64,000 nt of DNA from Streptomyces sp. NBC_00249 (lineage in GTDB: Bacteria; Actinomycetota; Actinomycetes; Streptomycetales; Streptomycetaceae). This document shows positions 31,741 through 40,413 of the stretch, piece after piece; the first letter of the stretch is position 1, and every line of letters begins with the position of its first letter. Location: positions 372,001 to 436,000 of the forward strand of contig NZ_JAPEMV010000004.1 of assembly GCF_026342355.1 (NCBI RefSeq), written 5' to 3'. A program made the position numbers and the translations under genes. Below the pieces are notes generated by a model, which had not been told where the DNA came from, made no database searches, and saw only the letters and a list, made by a program, of their open reading frames with translations.

Positions 31741-33348
31741 TTACAGGCCGGCCTCGTTGACGGGGTCGCCGCTGCCGCCGCCGGTCGGCGTGCTCGGCTT
31801 CGTCGTCGGCGGGTCCACCGGCGGCGTCGTCTTCGGCGGCGACGGGTCCACGGGCGGCGTCGTCTTCGGCGGGGAGGTCGGCGGCGTCGTCGACGGGCTG
31901 GTGGTGGGCGTGAACTTGCTGCGGCTCGGCGTGGGGACGTACGTCTCCTCGTGCGAGCTGCCCGAGTCCGTGGTCGACGGCGCCGACGGGGTCTCGGAAT
32001 CCTTCTTGTCGCTGCTCTGCGAGGCGCCCGGGGAGCTCTGCGTGGTGCTCGGCTTGTCGGTGTCGCCGGAGTTCTTGCCGACGGTCTTCACCGCGTACGC
32101 CACACCGCCGGCGATCGCGAGGATCGCGAGCAGCGCGAAGACGACCATCTTCCAGCGGCCGCTGCCGCGTCGGTCGTCGTAGCCGTCGTAGCCGCCGTGC
32201 CCGCCCTGGCCACCGCCGCCGTGACCGCCGCCGCCCGGGAAGGCGGTGCCGTCGTCCGGGTTCAGCGGGGGCACCATCGGCTGCTGGAACTGCGAGGTCG
32301 AGGCGTGCGAGGGGTACTGGGGCCGCTGGCCGCCGTTGCCGCCCATCGGCATGGCGGAGGTGGGCGCGCCGCCGGGCTGGCCGTGCGGGAGCGCCATGCC
32401 GACCGGGCCGGTGTTCCAGGTGCCGGTGTTCGGCCCCTGGTCGTGGAGCATCTGGAGCGCGTACTGGACGGTCCCGCGCATCTCCTCGGCGCTCTGGAAG
32501 CGGTCGTCCGGGTCCTTGGCCAGCGAACGCATGACCAGGCCGTCGAGTTCGTGCGGGATGGAGCCGCCCTCGGGCAGCTGCGAGGGCGGCACCGGCGCGT
32601 CCTGGACGTGCTGGTACACCACCGACAGCGGGGTCTCCCCGGTGAAGGGGGGCCGCAGCGCGAGGAGTTCGTAGAGCAGACAGCCGGTGGCGTACAGGTC
32701 GCTGCGGTGGTCCACGGCCTTGCCGAGGGCCTGCTCCGGCGACAGGTACTGCGGGGTGCCCATGACCATGCCGGTCTGGGTCATCGTCGACTGCGCGCCG
32801 TGCAGGGCGCGGGCGATGCCGAAGTCCATCACCTTCACCGCGCCGGTGTTGGTGATGATGACGTTGGCGGGCTTGATGTCGCGGTGCACGATGCCGTGCT
32901 GGTGCGAGTACGCGAGGGCTTCGAGGACGCCCGCGACGATGATGAGCGCCTGCTCGGGGCCCGGGGCCTCGGCGCTGATCAGCAGGTCGCGGATGGTGCG
33001 GCCCTCGACCAGCTCCATGACGATGTACGGGACGACGTTCGGGCCGACCCGGTCCTCGCCCGAGTCGTACACGGCGACCACGGCGTGGTGGTTCAGTCCG
33101 GCGACCGACTGTGCCTCACGGGTGAAGCGGGCCTTGGACACCGGGTCCTCGGCGAGGTCGGCGCGCAGCAGCTTCACGGCGACGGTCCGGCCCAGGCGCA
33201 CGTCCTCGGCCGCGAAGACCTCCGCCATACCGCCGCGGCCCAGCCGGTGCGTGAGACGGTAACGTCCGTCGCCCACCAGGCCGCCTGCGCCCCAGTGCTC
33301 AGGACCTTCGGCCATCCCGGCGCCGTTTCCCTCGGGTTCGGGTGCCAT
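31741..33348 (-). CDS. membrane serine/threonine protein kinase (PknB type)
   Basis: 535 residues. Kinase domain about 30-290: glycine loop GRGGMAEVF, catalytic Lys59 in VAVKLLRADL, HRDIKPANVII with the catalytic Asp, DFGIARAL, and GTPQYLSPEQALG. A proline/glycine-rich linker leads to one transmembrane helix (WKMVVFALLAILAIAGGVAYAV) and an extracytoplasmic tail rich in Ser, Thr and Pro with TTPPVDPSPPK repeats, but no PASTA domain. The tail probably senses the cell wall or is glycosylated. Divergent from a second kinase gene, and likely co-regulated. Confidence 0.93.
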   Translation of the reverse strand: MAPEPEGNGAGMAEGPEHWGAGGLVGDGRYRLTHRLGRGGMAEVFAAEDVRLGRTVAVKLLRADLAEDPVSKARFTREAQSVAGLNHHAVVAVYDSGEDRVGPNVVPYIVMELVEGRTIRDLLISAEAPGPEQALIIVAGVLEALAYSHQHGIVHRDIKPANVIITNTGAVKVMDFGIARALHGAQSTMTQTGMVMGTPQYLSPEQALGKAVDHRSDLYATGCLLYELLALRPPFTGETPLSVVYQHVQDAPVPPSQLPEGGSIPHELDGLVMRSLAKDPDDRFQSAEEMRGTVQYALQMLHDQGPNTGTWNTGPVGMALPHGQPGGAPTSAMPMGGNGGQRPQYPSHASTSQFQQPMVPPLNPDDGTAFPGGGGHGGGGQGGHGGYDGYDDRRGSGRWKMVVFALLAILAIAGGVAYAVKTVGKNSGDTDKPSTTQSSPGASQSSDKKDSETPSAPSTTDSGSSHEETYVPTPSRSKFTPTTSPSTTPPTSPPKTTPPVDPSPPKTTPPVDPPTTKPSTPTGGGSGDPVNEAGL

Positions 33349-33488
33349 CAGTCCTCGCCGTCGTCTCTCTCGTCCGCTCTAGCGGTGGGTCCTCATCGGG
33401 TGCTCCGATGAACGCTACAGCCTCCGAACCGGTCACCGTTCGGACAAAGGCACCCCGTAGCACCCTGGTCACGGAACGGGCACCTGGC

Positions 33489-33516
33489 TTGACGTGTGCT
33501 TGCCCTCCGGCAGACT
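33489..33516 (+). promoter_or_regulatory. candidate promoter of the PASTA kinase gene
   Basis: TTGACG (33489-33494), 16-bp spacer, CAGACT (33511-33516). Close to the Streptomyces housekeeping consensus; the start ATG is 60 bp downstream. Confidence 0.45.
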
Positions 33517-33575
33517 GGGCGCGACATGCGCTCAGCCAGACGCGTAGGGACACAGCCCGAGGGGAAGCAACAGTC

Positions 33576-35228
33576 ATGAGCCAGGACGGCACGCAGGGCC
33601 GGTACGCAGGCGGCTCCCTGGCCGGTGGCCGTTACCAGCTAAGGGATTTGCTGGGCGAGGGGGGCATGGCCTCCGTCTATCTCGCGTACGACTCCGCGCT
33701 CGACCGGCAGGTCGCCATCAAGACCCTGCACAGTGAACTGGGGCGCGAGGCGTCCTTCCGCGAGCGGTTCCGGCGTGAAGCGCAGGCTGTTGCGAAACTG
33801 TCGCACACCAATATCGTCTCGGTCTTCGACACCGGCGAGGGCGAGCTCGACGGCGCCCTCATGCCGTACATCGTCATGGAGTACGTGGAGGGCCGCCCGC
33901 TGGGTTCGGTCCTGGACGCGGACATCCAGCAGTACGGGGCGATGCCGGCCGACAAGGCGCTGAAGGTGACGGCCGACGTGCTGGCCGCGCTGGAGACCAG
34001 TCACGAGATGGGCCTGGTCCACCGTGACATCAAGCCCGGCAACGTGATGATGACCAAGCGCGGCGTGGTCAAGGTCATGGACTTCGGCATCGCGCGGGCC
34101 ATGCAGTCGGGGGTCACCTCGATGACGCAGACCGGCATGGTCGTCGGCACCCCGCAGTACCTGTCGCCGGAGCAGGCGCTGGGGCGCGGCGTCGACGCCC
34201 GCTCCGACCTGTACTCGGTCGGCATCATGCTGTTCCAGCTGCTGACGGGCCGGATCCCCTTCGAGGCGGACTCGCCGCTGGCCATAGCGTATGCGCACGT
34301 CCAGGAGGAGCCGGTGGCTCCGTCGACCGTCAACCGGTCGATCACCCCGGCGATGGACGCGCTGGTGGCGCGGGCCCTGAAGAAGAACCCGAACGAGCGT
34401 TTCCCGACGGCCGCGGCCATGCGGGACGAGGTCATGCGGGTGATGTCGGCCGGGCAGGCGGGTGCTCCGGTGATCGTGCCGGGCGCGGCCACGGGCGGCA
34501 GCGGGGCGGGCGTCGGCTCGGCCGTGTTCCCGCCGGTGGACACCAGCACCAGCTACCACACGGCCCCGCCGCAGTCCGTGCAGCAGCCCTACCAGGCGCC
34601 GCACACCCCGTCCCCGCACACCCCGTCGCCGTACGCGCCGACGCCCGCGCCGCAGCAGCCGCTGCACGCGCAGGGCGGCTACGCGACGCCGGCGCCGCAG
34701 CAGTACGCCCCGCAGACCCCGCCGCCGTTCACCATCTCCCCGTCGCCCGCGCCGGCCCCGGCCGCCTCGGGCGGCGGGAAGCGGAACACGCCGGTCGTGG
34801 TCGGGGCGATCGTGGTGGCACTGCTGGCCATCGGCGGTCTGATCGCGGTGCTCAACATGGACGAGGACAAGGACAAGGGGAACGACAACGCGGCGAACCC
34901 GGCCGCCTCGGCGTCGCCCTCGGGTTCGACGCCCGCCGGGCACAAGGGGCCCGACACCACCCGCACGATCGACCCCGAGAAGTGCAAGAACGCGTCGAAG
35001 TCCTACAAGGACGCCGCCAAGGTCGTGGCGCCGGACTTCCGGGTCAAGCACCTGCGCTCGGTGAAGGAGTGCATCCAGGCGGCGGGCTGGAGCTTCAAGA
35101 TCGAGACCCGTGACGAGGCGGTCTGGGGCCAGGACACCGTCCTGGACCAGATGCCGGCCGCCGGTTCTGACGTCTCGAAGGACAAGACCGAGTTCACGCT
35201 GTACGTCTCGACGGGCGACCCGCAGTAG
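33576..35228 (+). CDS. membrane serine/threonine protein kinase with C-terminal PASTA-like domain
   Basis: 550 residues from ATG 33576. Kinase domain about 20-275: GEGGMASVYLAYD, Lys49 in VAIKTLHSELG, HRDIKPGNVMM, DFGIARAM and GTPQYLSPEQALG. A long Pro/Gln-rich linker (HTPSPHTPSPYAPTPAPQQP) leads to the transmembrane helix PVVVGAIVVALLAIGGLIAVL. The extracytoplasmic end holds a single PASTA-like module (APDFRVKHLRSVKECIQAAGW, then TVLDQMPAAGSDVSKDKTEFTLYVSTG), a lipid-II/peptidoglycan sensor in PknB-type kinases. Fewer PASTA modules than usual. Confidence 0.93.
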   Translation: MSQDGTQGRYAGGSLAGGRYQLRDLLGEGGMASVYLAYDSALDRQVAIKTLHSELGREASFRERFRREAQAVAKLSHTNIVSVFDTGEGELDGALMPYIVMEYVEGRPLGSVLDADIQQYGAMPADKALKVTADVLAALETSHEMGLVHRDIKPGNVMMTKRGVVKVMDFGIARAMQSGVTSMTQTGMVVGTPQYLSPEQALGRGVDARSDLYSVGIMLFQLLTGRIPFEADSPLAIAYAHVQEEPVAPSTVNRSITPAMDALVARALKKNPNERFPTAAAMRDEVMRVMSAGQAGAPVIVPGAATGGSGAGVGSAVFPPVDTSTSYHTAPPQSVQQPYQAPHTPSPHTPSPYAPTPAPQQPLHAQGGYATPAPQQYAPQTPPPFTISPSPAPAPAASGGGKRNTPVVVGAIVVALLAIGGLIAVLNMDEDKDKGNDNAANPAASASPSGSTPAGHKGPDTTRTIDPEKCKNASKSYKDAAKVVAPDFRVKHLRSVKECIQAAGWSFKIETRDEAVWGQDTVLDQMPAAGSDVSKDKTEFTLYVSTGDPQ

Positions 35229-35231
35229 TGG

Positions 35232-35255
35232 CGCGGGGCGCGACGGCGCCCCGCG
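35232..35255 (+). terminator. terminator of the PASTA kinase gene
   Basis: CGCGGGGCGC (35232-35241), GACG tetraloop, GCGCCCCGCG (35246-35255): perfect 10-bp stem 4 nt after the stop. A second stem GCGGGGCG (35271-35278) / CGCCCCGC (35283-35290) follows. Confidence 0.7.
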
Positions 35256-35455
35256 GCGCGTAAGGGCCCCGCGGGGCGTCAGCGCCCCGCCACACGTGAC
35301 GCACGCGACACACCCGCATCCCGGGCCACCCTGATGGGCGGCCCGGGATGCCGCTTTTGCCCCACTATGTAAACCTGAGCGTGTGAATCCGGGCAGGCCG
35401 TCCCGGCACCTCGCCGAAGCGGCAACTCGCGTGCCCGGAACGGGAGGGGCTCCCC

Positions 35456-35941
35456 GTGACCCAACGCCTGCGCGCACCGCACTGGACGGCCGGGGCCGCA
35501 CTGGCCGCCGCCGCGCTGCTGGCCACCGCGCCCGCGAACGCCGTCCCCGGCCGCACCCCCGACCCCGCCGCGCCCGTGCGTGCCGTCGTGGTGGCCGACG
35601 TACCCGAGGAGGCCTACGAGGAGCTCGCCGGCAGCGCTGCGGGCGTCGGGCGGGAGCGCCCCGGACGGCCCCCCGGCGAGCGGGCCGACCCCGAGCTCGC
35701 GGTGGCCTCCCGGCCGCTGCGGCCGATGCCTCCGCAGCGTCCGCGCCGGGAGCCGGCCGCCGCCGCGAGCAGTGCGCCGGCCGTGGCACCGAGCCGTCCC
35801 GCCCCGGTCTCCGCGCTGGGCACCGAGCCCAACGACCGGGCCGCCGACCTGGCCGCGCACATACTGCCGCTGGGTACCGGGCTGGCCCTGATGGGGGTCG
35901 GGCTGGGGTACATGGGGATGCGCCTGCGACGCGGCCGATAG
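35456..35941 (+). CDS. small secreted/membrane-anchored protein of unknown function
   Basis: 161 residues from GTG 35456. Signal peptide (LRAPHWTAGAALAAAALLATAPANA), a charged Pro/Arg-rich middle without known fold, then a C-terminal hydrophobic helix (AHILPLGTGLALMGVGLGYMG) and a basic end (MRLRRGR), like a sortase-less anchored actinobacterial surface protein or an LPXTG-less analogue. No enzymatic motif. It stands alone between the kinase and PadR genes. Confidence 0.65.
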   Translation: MTQRLRAPHWTAGAALAAAALLATAPANAVPGRTPDPAAPVRAVVVADVPEEAYEELAGSAAGVGRERPGRPPGERADPELAVASRPLRPMPPQRPRREPAAAASSAPAVAPSRPAPVSALGTEPNDRAADLAAHILPLGTGLALMGVGLGYMGMRLRRGR

Positions 35942-36002
35942 GTGGGCCTCCGGAGGTCCGTGGCTGGTCAGGGGCCGGTCGGGGGCACTTGCGGTGAGGA
36001 GC

Positions 36003-36026
36003 ATACTCGGTATACATACTGAGTAT
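36003..36026. promoter_or_regulatory. PadR-type operator overlapping a leaderless promoter
   Basis: ATACTCGGTAT (36003-36013) and ATACTGAGTAT (36016-36026) make an imperfect palindrome with one mismatch, in the ATAC/GTAT half-site style of PadR operators. TATACA (36011-36016) is preceded after a 16-nt spacer by TTGCGG (35989-35994); transcription would begin at about 36023-36025, exactly at the ATG. The operator therefore covers the promoter and the start codon. Confidence 0.6.
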
Positions 36027-36696
36027 GTCGATCCGTCACGGGCTCCTGGCCCTACTGGAACGGGGCCCTCGCTACGGCTCCCAGCTCCGCACCGAATTCG
36101 AATCCCGCACGGGCTCCACCTGGCCCCTGAACGTCGGGCAGGTCTACACGACCCTCGCCCGGCTGGAGCGCGACGGCCTCGTCGAGCCCGGCGGCGAGGA
36201 CGCCTCCGGGCACACCCTGTACGCCGTCACCGACGCCGGGCGCGCCGAACTGCACGAGTGGTACGAGCGCCCCGTCGACCGCACCAACCCGCCCCGTGAC
36301 GAGCTGTCCATCAAGCTCGCCATGGCCGTGGGCGCCCCCGGCGTGGACATCCGCGCCGTCATCCAGTCCCAGCGGCACGCCACCATCCAGGCCATGCAGG
36401 ACTACACCCGGCTCAAGGCGCAGGCCATCACCGCCGTCGAGAGCGGCCGCTCCGACGAACGCGACGACCTGGCCTGGCTGCTGGTCCTCGAGCAGCTGAT
36501 CTTCCAGACCGAGGCCGAGGCCCGCTGGCTCGACCACTCCGAGGCCCGGCTCGTCCGGCTGGCCGCCCGCGCCGCCGCGGAGCCCGCGCCTCCCGGCCCT
36601 TCCGGTCCCGCGGGCCCTTCCGGCACGACCACCGACCCCACCACCGGCGCCACCACCGCCGGCCGGCCCCGCGGCGCCCGCACGCGCCGGGGCTGA
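36025..36696 (+). CDS. PadR-family transcriptional regulator
   Basis: 223 residues, MSIRHGLLALLERGPRYGSQLRTEFESRTGSTWPLNVGQVYTTLARLERDGLV: the classical PadR winged helix start, including the YG and Q-V-Y-T-x-L-x-R-L motifs. The C-terminal helical domain (about 110-180) mediates dimerisation, followed by a low-complexity Pro/Thr tail. There is no ribosome site before the ATG, fitting a leaderless mRNA. It is followed after 24 nt by an ABC transporter operon and most likely represses it, releasing it when a drug or lipid is bound. Confidence 0.9.
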   Translation: MSIRHGLLALLERGPRYGSQLRTEFESRTGSTWPLNVGQVYTTLARLERDGLVEPGGEDASGHTLYAVTDAGRAELHEWYERPVDRTNPPRDELSIKLAMAVGAPGVDIRAVIQSQRHATIQAMQDYTRLKAQAITAVESGRSDERDDLAWLLVLEQLIFQTEAEARWLDHSEARLVRLAARAAAEPAPPGPSGPAGPSGTTTDPTTGATTAGRPRGARTRRG

Positions 36697-36720
36697 ACCA
36701 CCGTTCCAGGGGGACCCCTC

Positions 36721-37464
36721 ATGCCTGACCAGCACCGTTCACAGCCCGTACTCCAGCTCGACCGGCTCGTACGCACCCACGGCAGCGGCGCCACCGAGGT
36801 GCACGCCCTGCGCGGGATCGACCTGCGCGTGTACCCCGGCGAACTCGTCGCCGTCATGGGCCCGTCCGGCTCCGGCAAGTCCACACTGCTCACCCTCGCG
36901 GGCGGGCTCGACGTCCCGACCAGCGGCCACGTCCTCGTCGAGGGCGTCGACCTCACCACCGCGAACCGCAGGCAGCTGGCCGCCCTGCGGCGCCGCAGCA
37001 TCGGCTACGTCTTCCAGGACTACAACCTCATCCCGGCCCTCACCGCCGCCGAGAACGTGGCCCTCCCCCTCGAACTCGACGGGACCTCCGCCCGCAAGGC
37101 CCGCACCGCGGCCCTCGCCGCCCTCGACGAGATCGGCCTGCGCCGGCTCGCCGACCGCTTCCCCGACGAGATGTCCGGCGGCCAGCAGCAGCGCGTCGCC
37201 ATCGCCCGCGCCCTCGTCGGCGACCGCCGGCTCGTCCTCGCCGACGAACCCACCGGCGCCCTCGACTCCGAGACCGGCGAGTCCGTCCTCGCCCTGCTGC
37301 GCACCCGCGTCGACGCCGGCGCCGCCGGAATCCTCGTCACGCACGAACCCCGCTTCGCCGCCTGGGCGGACCGCGTCGTCTTCCTGCGCGACGGCAGCGT
37401 CGTCGACGAGACCCTGCGCAGCCACGCCGACTCCCTGCTCAGCGGTCGGGCGGCCGGCCTGTGA
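36721..37464 (+). CDS. ABC transporter ATP-binding protein (MacB/LolD type)
   Basis: 247 residues. Walker A GPSGSGKSTLL, Q-loop YVFQDYNLIPALT, signature MSGGQQQRVAIARALV, Walker B LVLADEPTGALDSETG and a switch His (LVTHEPRFA). These match the MacB/LolD group, paired with FtsX-type permeases, which works as a mechanotransducing extruder rather than a conventional carrier. Its GTG stop region overlaps the permease start (GTGA, 37461-37464). ATG 36721 with ribosome site AGGGGGA. Confidence 0.93.
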   Translation: MPDQHRSQPVLQLDRLVRTHGSGATEVHALRGIDLRVYPGELVAVMGPSGSGKSTLLTLAGGLDVPTSGHVLVEGVDLTTANRRQLAALRRRSIGYVFQDYNLIPALTAAENVALPLELDGTSARKARTAALAALDEIGLRRLADRFPDEMSGGQQQRVAIARALVGDRRLVLADEPTGALDSETGESVLALLRTRVDAGAAGILVTHEPRFAAWADRVVFLRDGSVVDETLRSHADSLLSGRAAGL

Positions 37465-40331
37465 GCTCCCTGATCGGTTCCTGGTACCACTCCTGGATCG
37501 CGGCCCTGCGGATAGCCCGCCGCGACGCCTGGCGCGCGAAGGGCCGCAGCGTTCTGGTCCTCGCGATGATCGCCCTGCCGATCGTCGGGGTGAGCGCCGC
37601 CGACCTCACCCTGCGCAGCGCCCAGCTCTCCCCCGGGCAGCAGCTCGACCGGCAGCTCGGCGCCGCCGACGCGCGGGTCAGCCCGTCCGGGCTCGACGCC
37701 GCGGTCTACCAGCACCCCGACTGGAAGCACTTCGCGCCCGTCGGCGGCTACGAGAAGTACCGGCCCGACGCCGACGCCGCGAAAGCACTGCCGCCGCTGA
37801 AGTCGGCCTTCCCGGCCACCGCCAAGTTCACCGTCGACACCAGGGCCCACACCAAGGTGCACACCACGCACGGGCTGCTCGATACCGAGCTGCGCGAGCT
37901 GGACGTACACAACCCGCTGACCGCCGGGATCCTCACCCTGGCCCGCGGCCGGCTGCCCCAGGGACCCGGCGAGGTCATCGCCACCCAGGCCTTCCTGAAG
38001 GCCTCCGGGCTGAAGGTCGGCTCCTCGGCGACCCCGCGCGGCTCCCCCGTCCCGTACAAGATCGTGGGCGCGTACGAGCTGCCCTCCGCGCTGAAGAACC
38101 TCGAACTCCTCGCCCTGCCCGGGAACCTGCTCGCCCCGCTCGACAAGGCCTTCCAGGCCGCCGGGACGGACGGACTGAACGCCCGGTCCACCTACCTCGT
38201 GGCCGTCGGCGGCGAAGGTTTCACGTGGAACATGGTCAAGGAGGCCAACAGCAGGAGCGCGCTCGTCCTCTCCCGCGTCGTGACCCTGCGGCCCCCCGCC
38301 GACTCCGACGTGCCGCTGTTCAAGCAGCAGCGCAAGGAAGAGTTCGAGGAGACGGGCAACGACGGCGGCCGGATCACCGAGGAGGCCGTCCTGATCACCG
38401 TCGTGGGCCTCGCCATGCTGGAGATCTGCCTGCTCGCCGGACCGGCCTTCGCGGTCGGCGCCCGGCGCTCGCGCCGCCAGCTGGGCCTGGTCGGCGCCAA
38501 CGGCGGCGAGCGTCGGCACATCCGGGCCGTCGTGCTCTCCGGCGGCCTCGTCATCGGAGCGGCGGCCGCCGTCATCGGCTCCGCCGTCGGGATCGCGCTC
38601 ATGGTCGGGCTGCGGTCCTGGCTGGAGGAGCAGATCGGCATCCGTTTCGGCGGCCTCGACTTCCGCCCGCTGGAACTCCTCGGCATCGCCCTGCTCGCCG
38701 TCCTGACCGGCCTGCTGGCCGCGATAGCCCCCGCGATCACCGCCTCCCGGCAGACCGTACTGGCCTCCCTCACCGGCCGCCGCGGCATCCGCCGCGCCAA
38801 CCGGGTGCTGCCCGTGATCGGGCTCCTCGCCGTGGCCGGAGGCGCCGCGATCGCCCTCTACGGCACGAACTACCGGGTCAGCCCCACCTTCGTCGCGGGC
38901 GGCAGCGCCCTCGCCGAGCTGGGCGTCGTCGCCCTCACCCCGGCCCTCGTCGGCCTGTTCGGGCGACTCGGGCGCTGGCTGCCGCTGTCCCCCCGGCTCG
39001 CCCTGCGCGACGCCGTCCGCAACCGGGGGCGTACGGCGCCGGCCGTGGCCGCCGTACTGGCCGCCGTCGCCGGAACCGTGGCCGTGTCCACGTACCAGCA
39101 CAGCCAGGAGGTGCAGGCACGGCACGAGTACACCGCCGAACTGCCCGCGAACGCCGGTTTCCTGATCTCCGCGGACAACAGCGGGCAGAAGCACGTGCCC
39201 GCCCTGCGCGACGCGCTCTCGAGGAGCCTCCCGGTGGCCGTGCGCGCCGACGCGGAGCGGATGGTGGCCGGGAACGTGAACTGCCGCTCCCGCTCCACCG
39301 CTCCGGGCTGCGGAAGCGTGGAGGTCATCACCCCGAAGGAACAGCGCTGCCCCCTCTACGAGGCCGAGAACGGCCCCGCCTCCTTCCCGCCCGACAAGGA
39401 GAAGGAACTGCGCAAGGACCCGCGTTGCGCGATGCGGGAGTACATCTCCCCCTTCGACACGGTCGTCGCCGACGAGAAGCTGCTGAGCGTGCTCGCCGTC
39501 ACCGACCCCGGCTCCGTGTCGGCCCTGAAGGCCGGTCAGGCCGTCGCCTTCGACCGGAACATCGTCAAGGACGGCAAGGTCACCCTGCGGCTGGTCACCG
39601 ACTCCGCCGCGGCCGGCGCGGCCTCCGCCAAGCACGCCGAGATCCCGGGCGAGGACCGGGTCCTCACCGTCCATCAGGCACCCGCCTCCACCGTGAGCTG
39701 GGGCCTCAAGCTGGTCGTACCGCCCTCCGCCACCAAGGCCGCCGGCATCACCACGGCGCCGGTCGGCACGTACTTCAGCCTCGACGGGAAGGCCTCCACC
39801 GAGCAGCGGCAGCGGCTGAACGGCGAGATCGACCTCACGGGCGCAGAGGCCCGCGTGAAGATCGAGGAGGGCTACCAGGACAAGAGCACCGCCGGCGCCC
39901 TCGCCCTCGGCATCTTCGCGGGCCTGGTCACCATCGGCGCCGCCGGCATCGCCACCGGCCTCTCCCAGGCCGACTCCGAAGCCGACCTCAAGACCCTGGC
40001 GGCGGTGGGCGCGGCCCCTCGCGTCCGGCGCACCCTCAGCGGCTTCCAGTGCGGGGTGGTCGCCCTGATGGGCGTGGTCCTCGGCACGGCGGCGGGCATC
40101 CTGCCGGCGGTCGGGCTACGGCTCACCCAGGAGCGGGAACAGCAACGCCTGATCAGCCGCGGCCTCGAGATGGGCTACGCCACGGCGAGGGACGCCGAGA
40201 TCTACGTGCCGATCGCGGTGCCGTGGGAGACGGTCGCCGGACTGCTGGTCCTGGTCCCGCTCGGCGCGGCCCTGCTGGCGGCACTGGTCACCCGTTCGAA
40301 CGGCGCACTGGCACGGCGCGCGGCCGACTGA
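37461..40331 (+). CDS. FtsX-like ABC permease
   Basis: 956 residues from GTG 37461, overlapping the ATPase gene by 4 nt. Two FtsX repeats: an N-terminal helix, large extracytoplasmic domain (about 50-280), three helices (LITVVGLAMLEICLLAGPAFAVG, VVLSGGLVIGAAAAVIGSAVGI, LGIALLAVLTGLLAAIAPAI), a second helix plus MacB-like domain with a Cys-containing insertion (NVNCRSRSTAPGCGS), and a final trio including IFAGLVTIGAAGIATGLSQADSEADL. Function: export or extraction of lipids, peptides or antibiotics. Terminator follows immediately. Confidence 0.92.
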   Translation: MSSLIGSWYHSWIAALRIARRDAWRAKGRSVLVLAMIALPIVGVSAADLTLRSAQLSPGQQLDRQLGAADARVSPSGLDAAVYQHPDWKHFAPVGGYEKYRPDADAAKALPPLKSAFPATAKFTVDTRAHTKVHTTHGLLDTELRELDVHNPLTAGILTLARGRLPQGPGEVIATQAFLKASGLKVGSSATPRGSPVPYKIVGAYELPSALKNLELLALPGNLLAPLDKAFQAAGTDGLNARSTYLVAVGGEGFTWNMVKEANSRSALVLSRVVTLRPPADSDVPLFKQQRKEEFEETGNDGGRITEEAVLITVVGLAMLEICLLAGPAFAVGARRSRRQLGLVGANGGERRHIRAVVLSGGLVIGAAAAVIGSAVGIALMVGLRSWLEEQIGIRFGGLDFRPLELLGIALLAVLTGLLAAIAPAITASRQTVLASLTGRRGIRRANRVLPVIGLLAVAGGAAIALYGTNYRVSPTFVAGGSALAELGVVALTPALVGLFGRLGRWLPLSPRLALRDAVRNRGRTAPAVAAVLAAVAGTVAVSTYQHSQEVQARHEYTAELPANAGFLISADNSGQKHVPALRDALSRSLPVAVRADAERMVAGNVNCRSRSTAPGCGSVEVITPKEQRCPLYEAENGPASFPPDKEKELRKDPRCAMREYISPFDTVVADEKLLSVLAVTDPGSVSALKAGQAVAFDRNIVKDGKVTLRLVTDSAAAGAASAKHAEIPGEDRVLTVHQAPASTVSWGLKLVVPPSATKAAGITTAPVGTYFSLDGKASTEQRQRLNGEIDLTGAEARVKIEEGYQDKSTAGALALGIFAGLVTIGAAGIATGLSQADSEADLKTLAAVGAAPRVRRTLSGFQCGVVALMGVVLGTAAGILPAVGLRLTQEREQQRLISRGLEMGYATARDAEIYVPIAVPWETVAGLLVLVPLGAALLAALVTRSNGALARRAAD

Positions 40332-40336
40332 TGCAG

Positions 40337-40376
40337 GTGCCCCCGTACAGGGTGGATCACGCCTGTACGGGGGCAC
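40337..40376 (+). terminator. terminator of the PadR-ABC operon
   Basis: GTGCCCCCGTACAGG (40337-40351) and CCTGTACGGGGGCAC (40362-40376): perfect 15-bp stem, 10-nt loop, 5 nt after the TGA at 40329-40331. Confidence 0.8.
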
Positions 40377-40413
40377 ACCGTGTGAGTACGGAGGTGTGCG
40401 AGAGAATGTCGGC

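Noticed and set aside
37020..39674. 884-residue minus-strand frame under the permease gene
   Set aside because: Glycine/arginine-biased with no domain; it is the antisense of the FtsX permease gene, which has clear transmembrane repeats.
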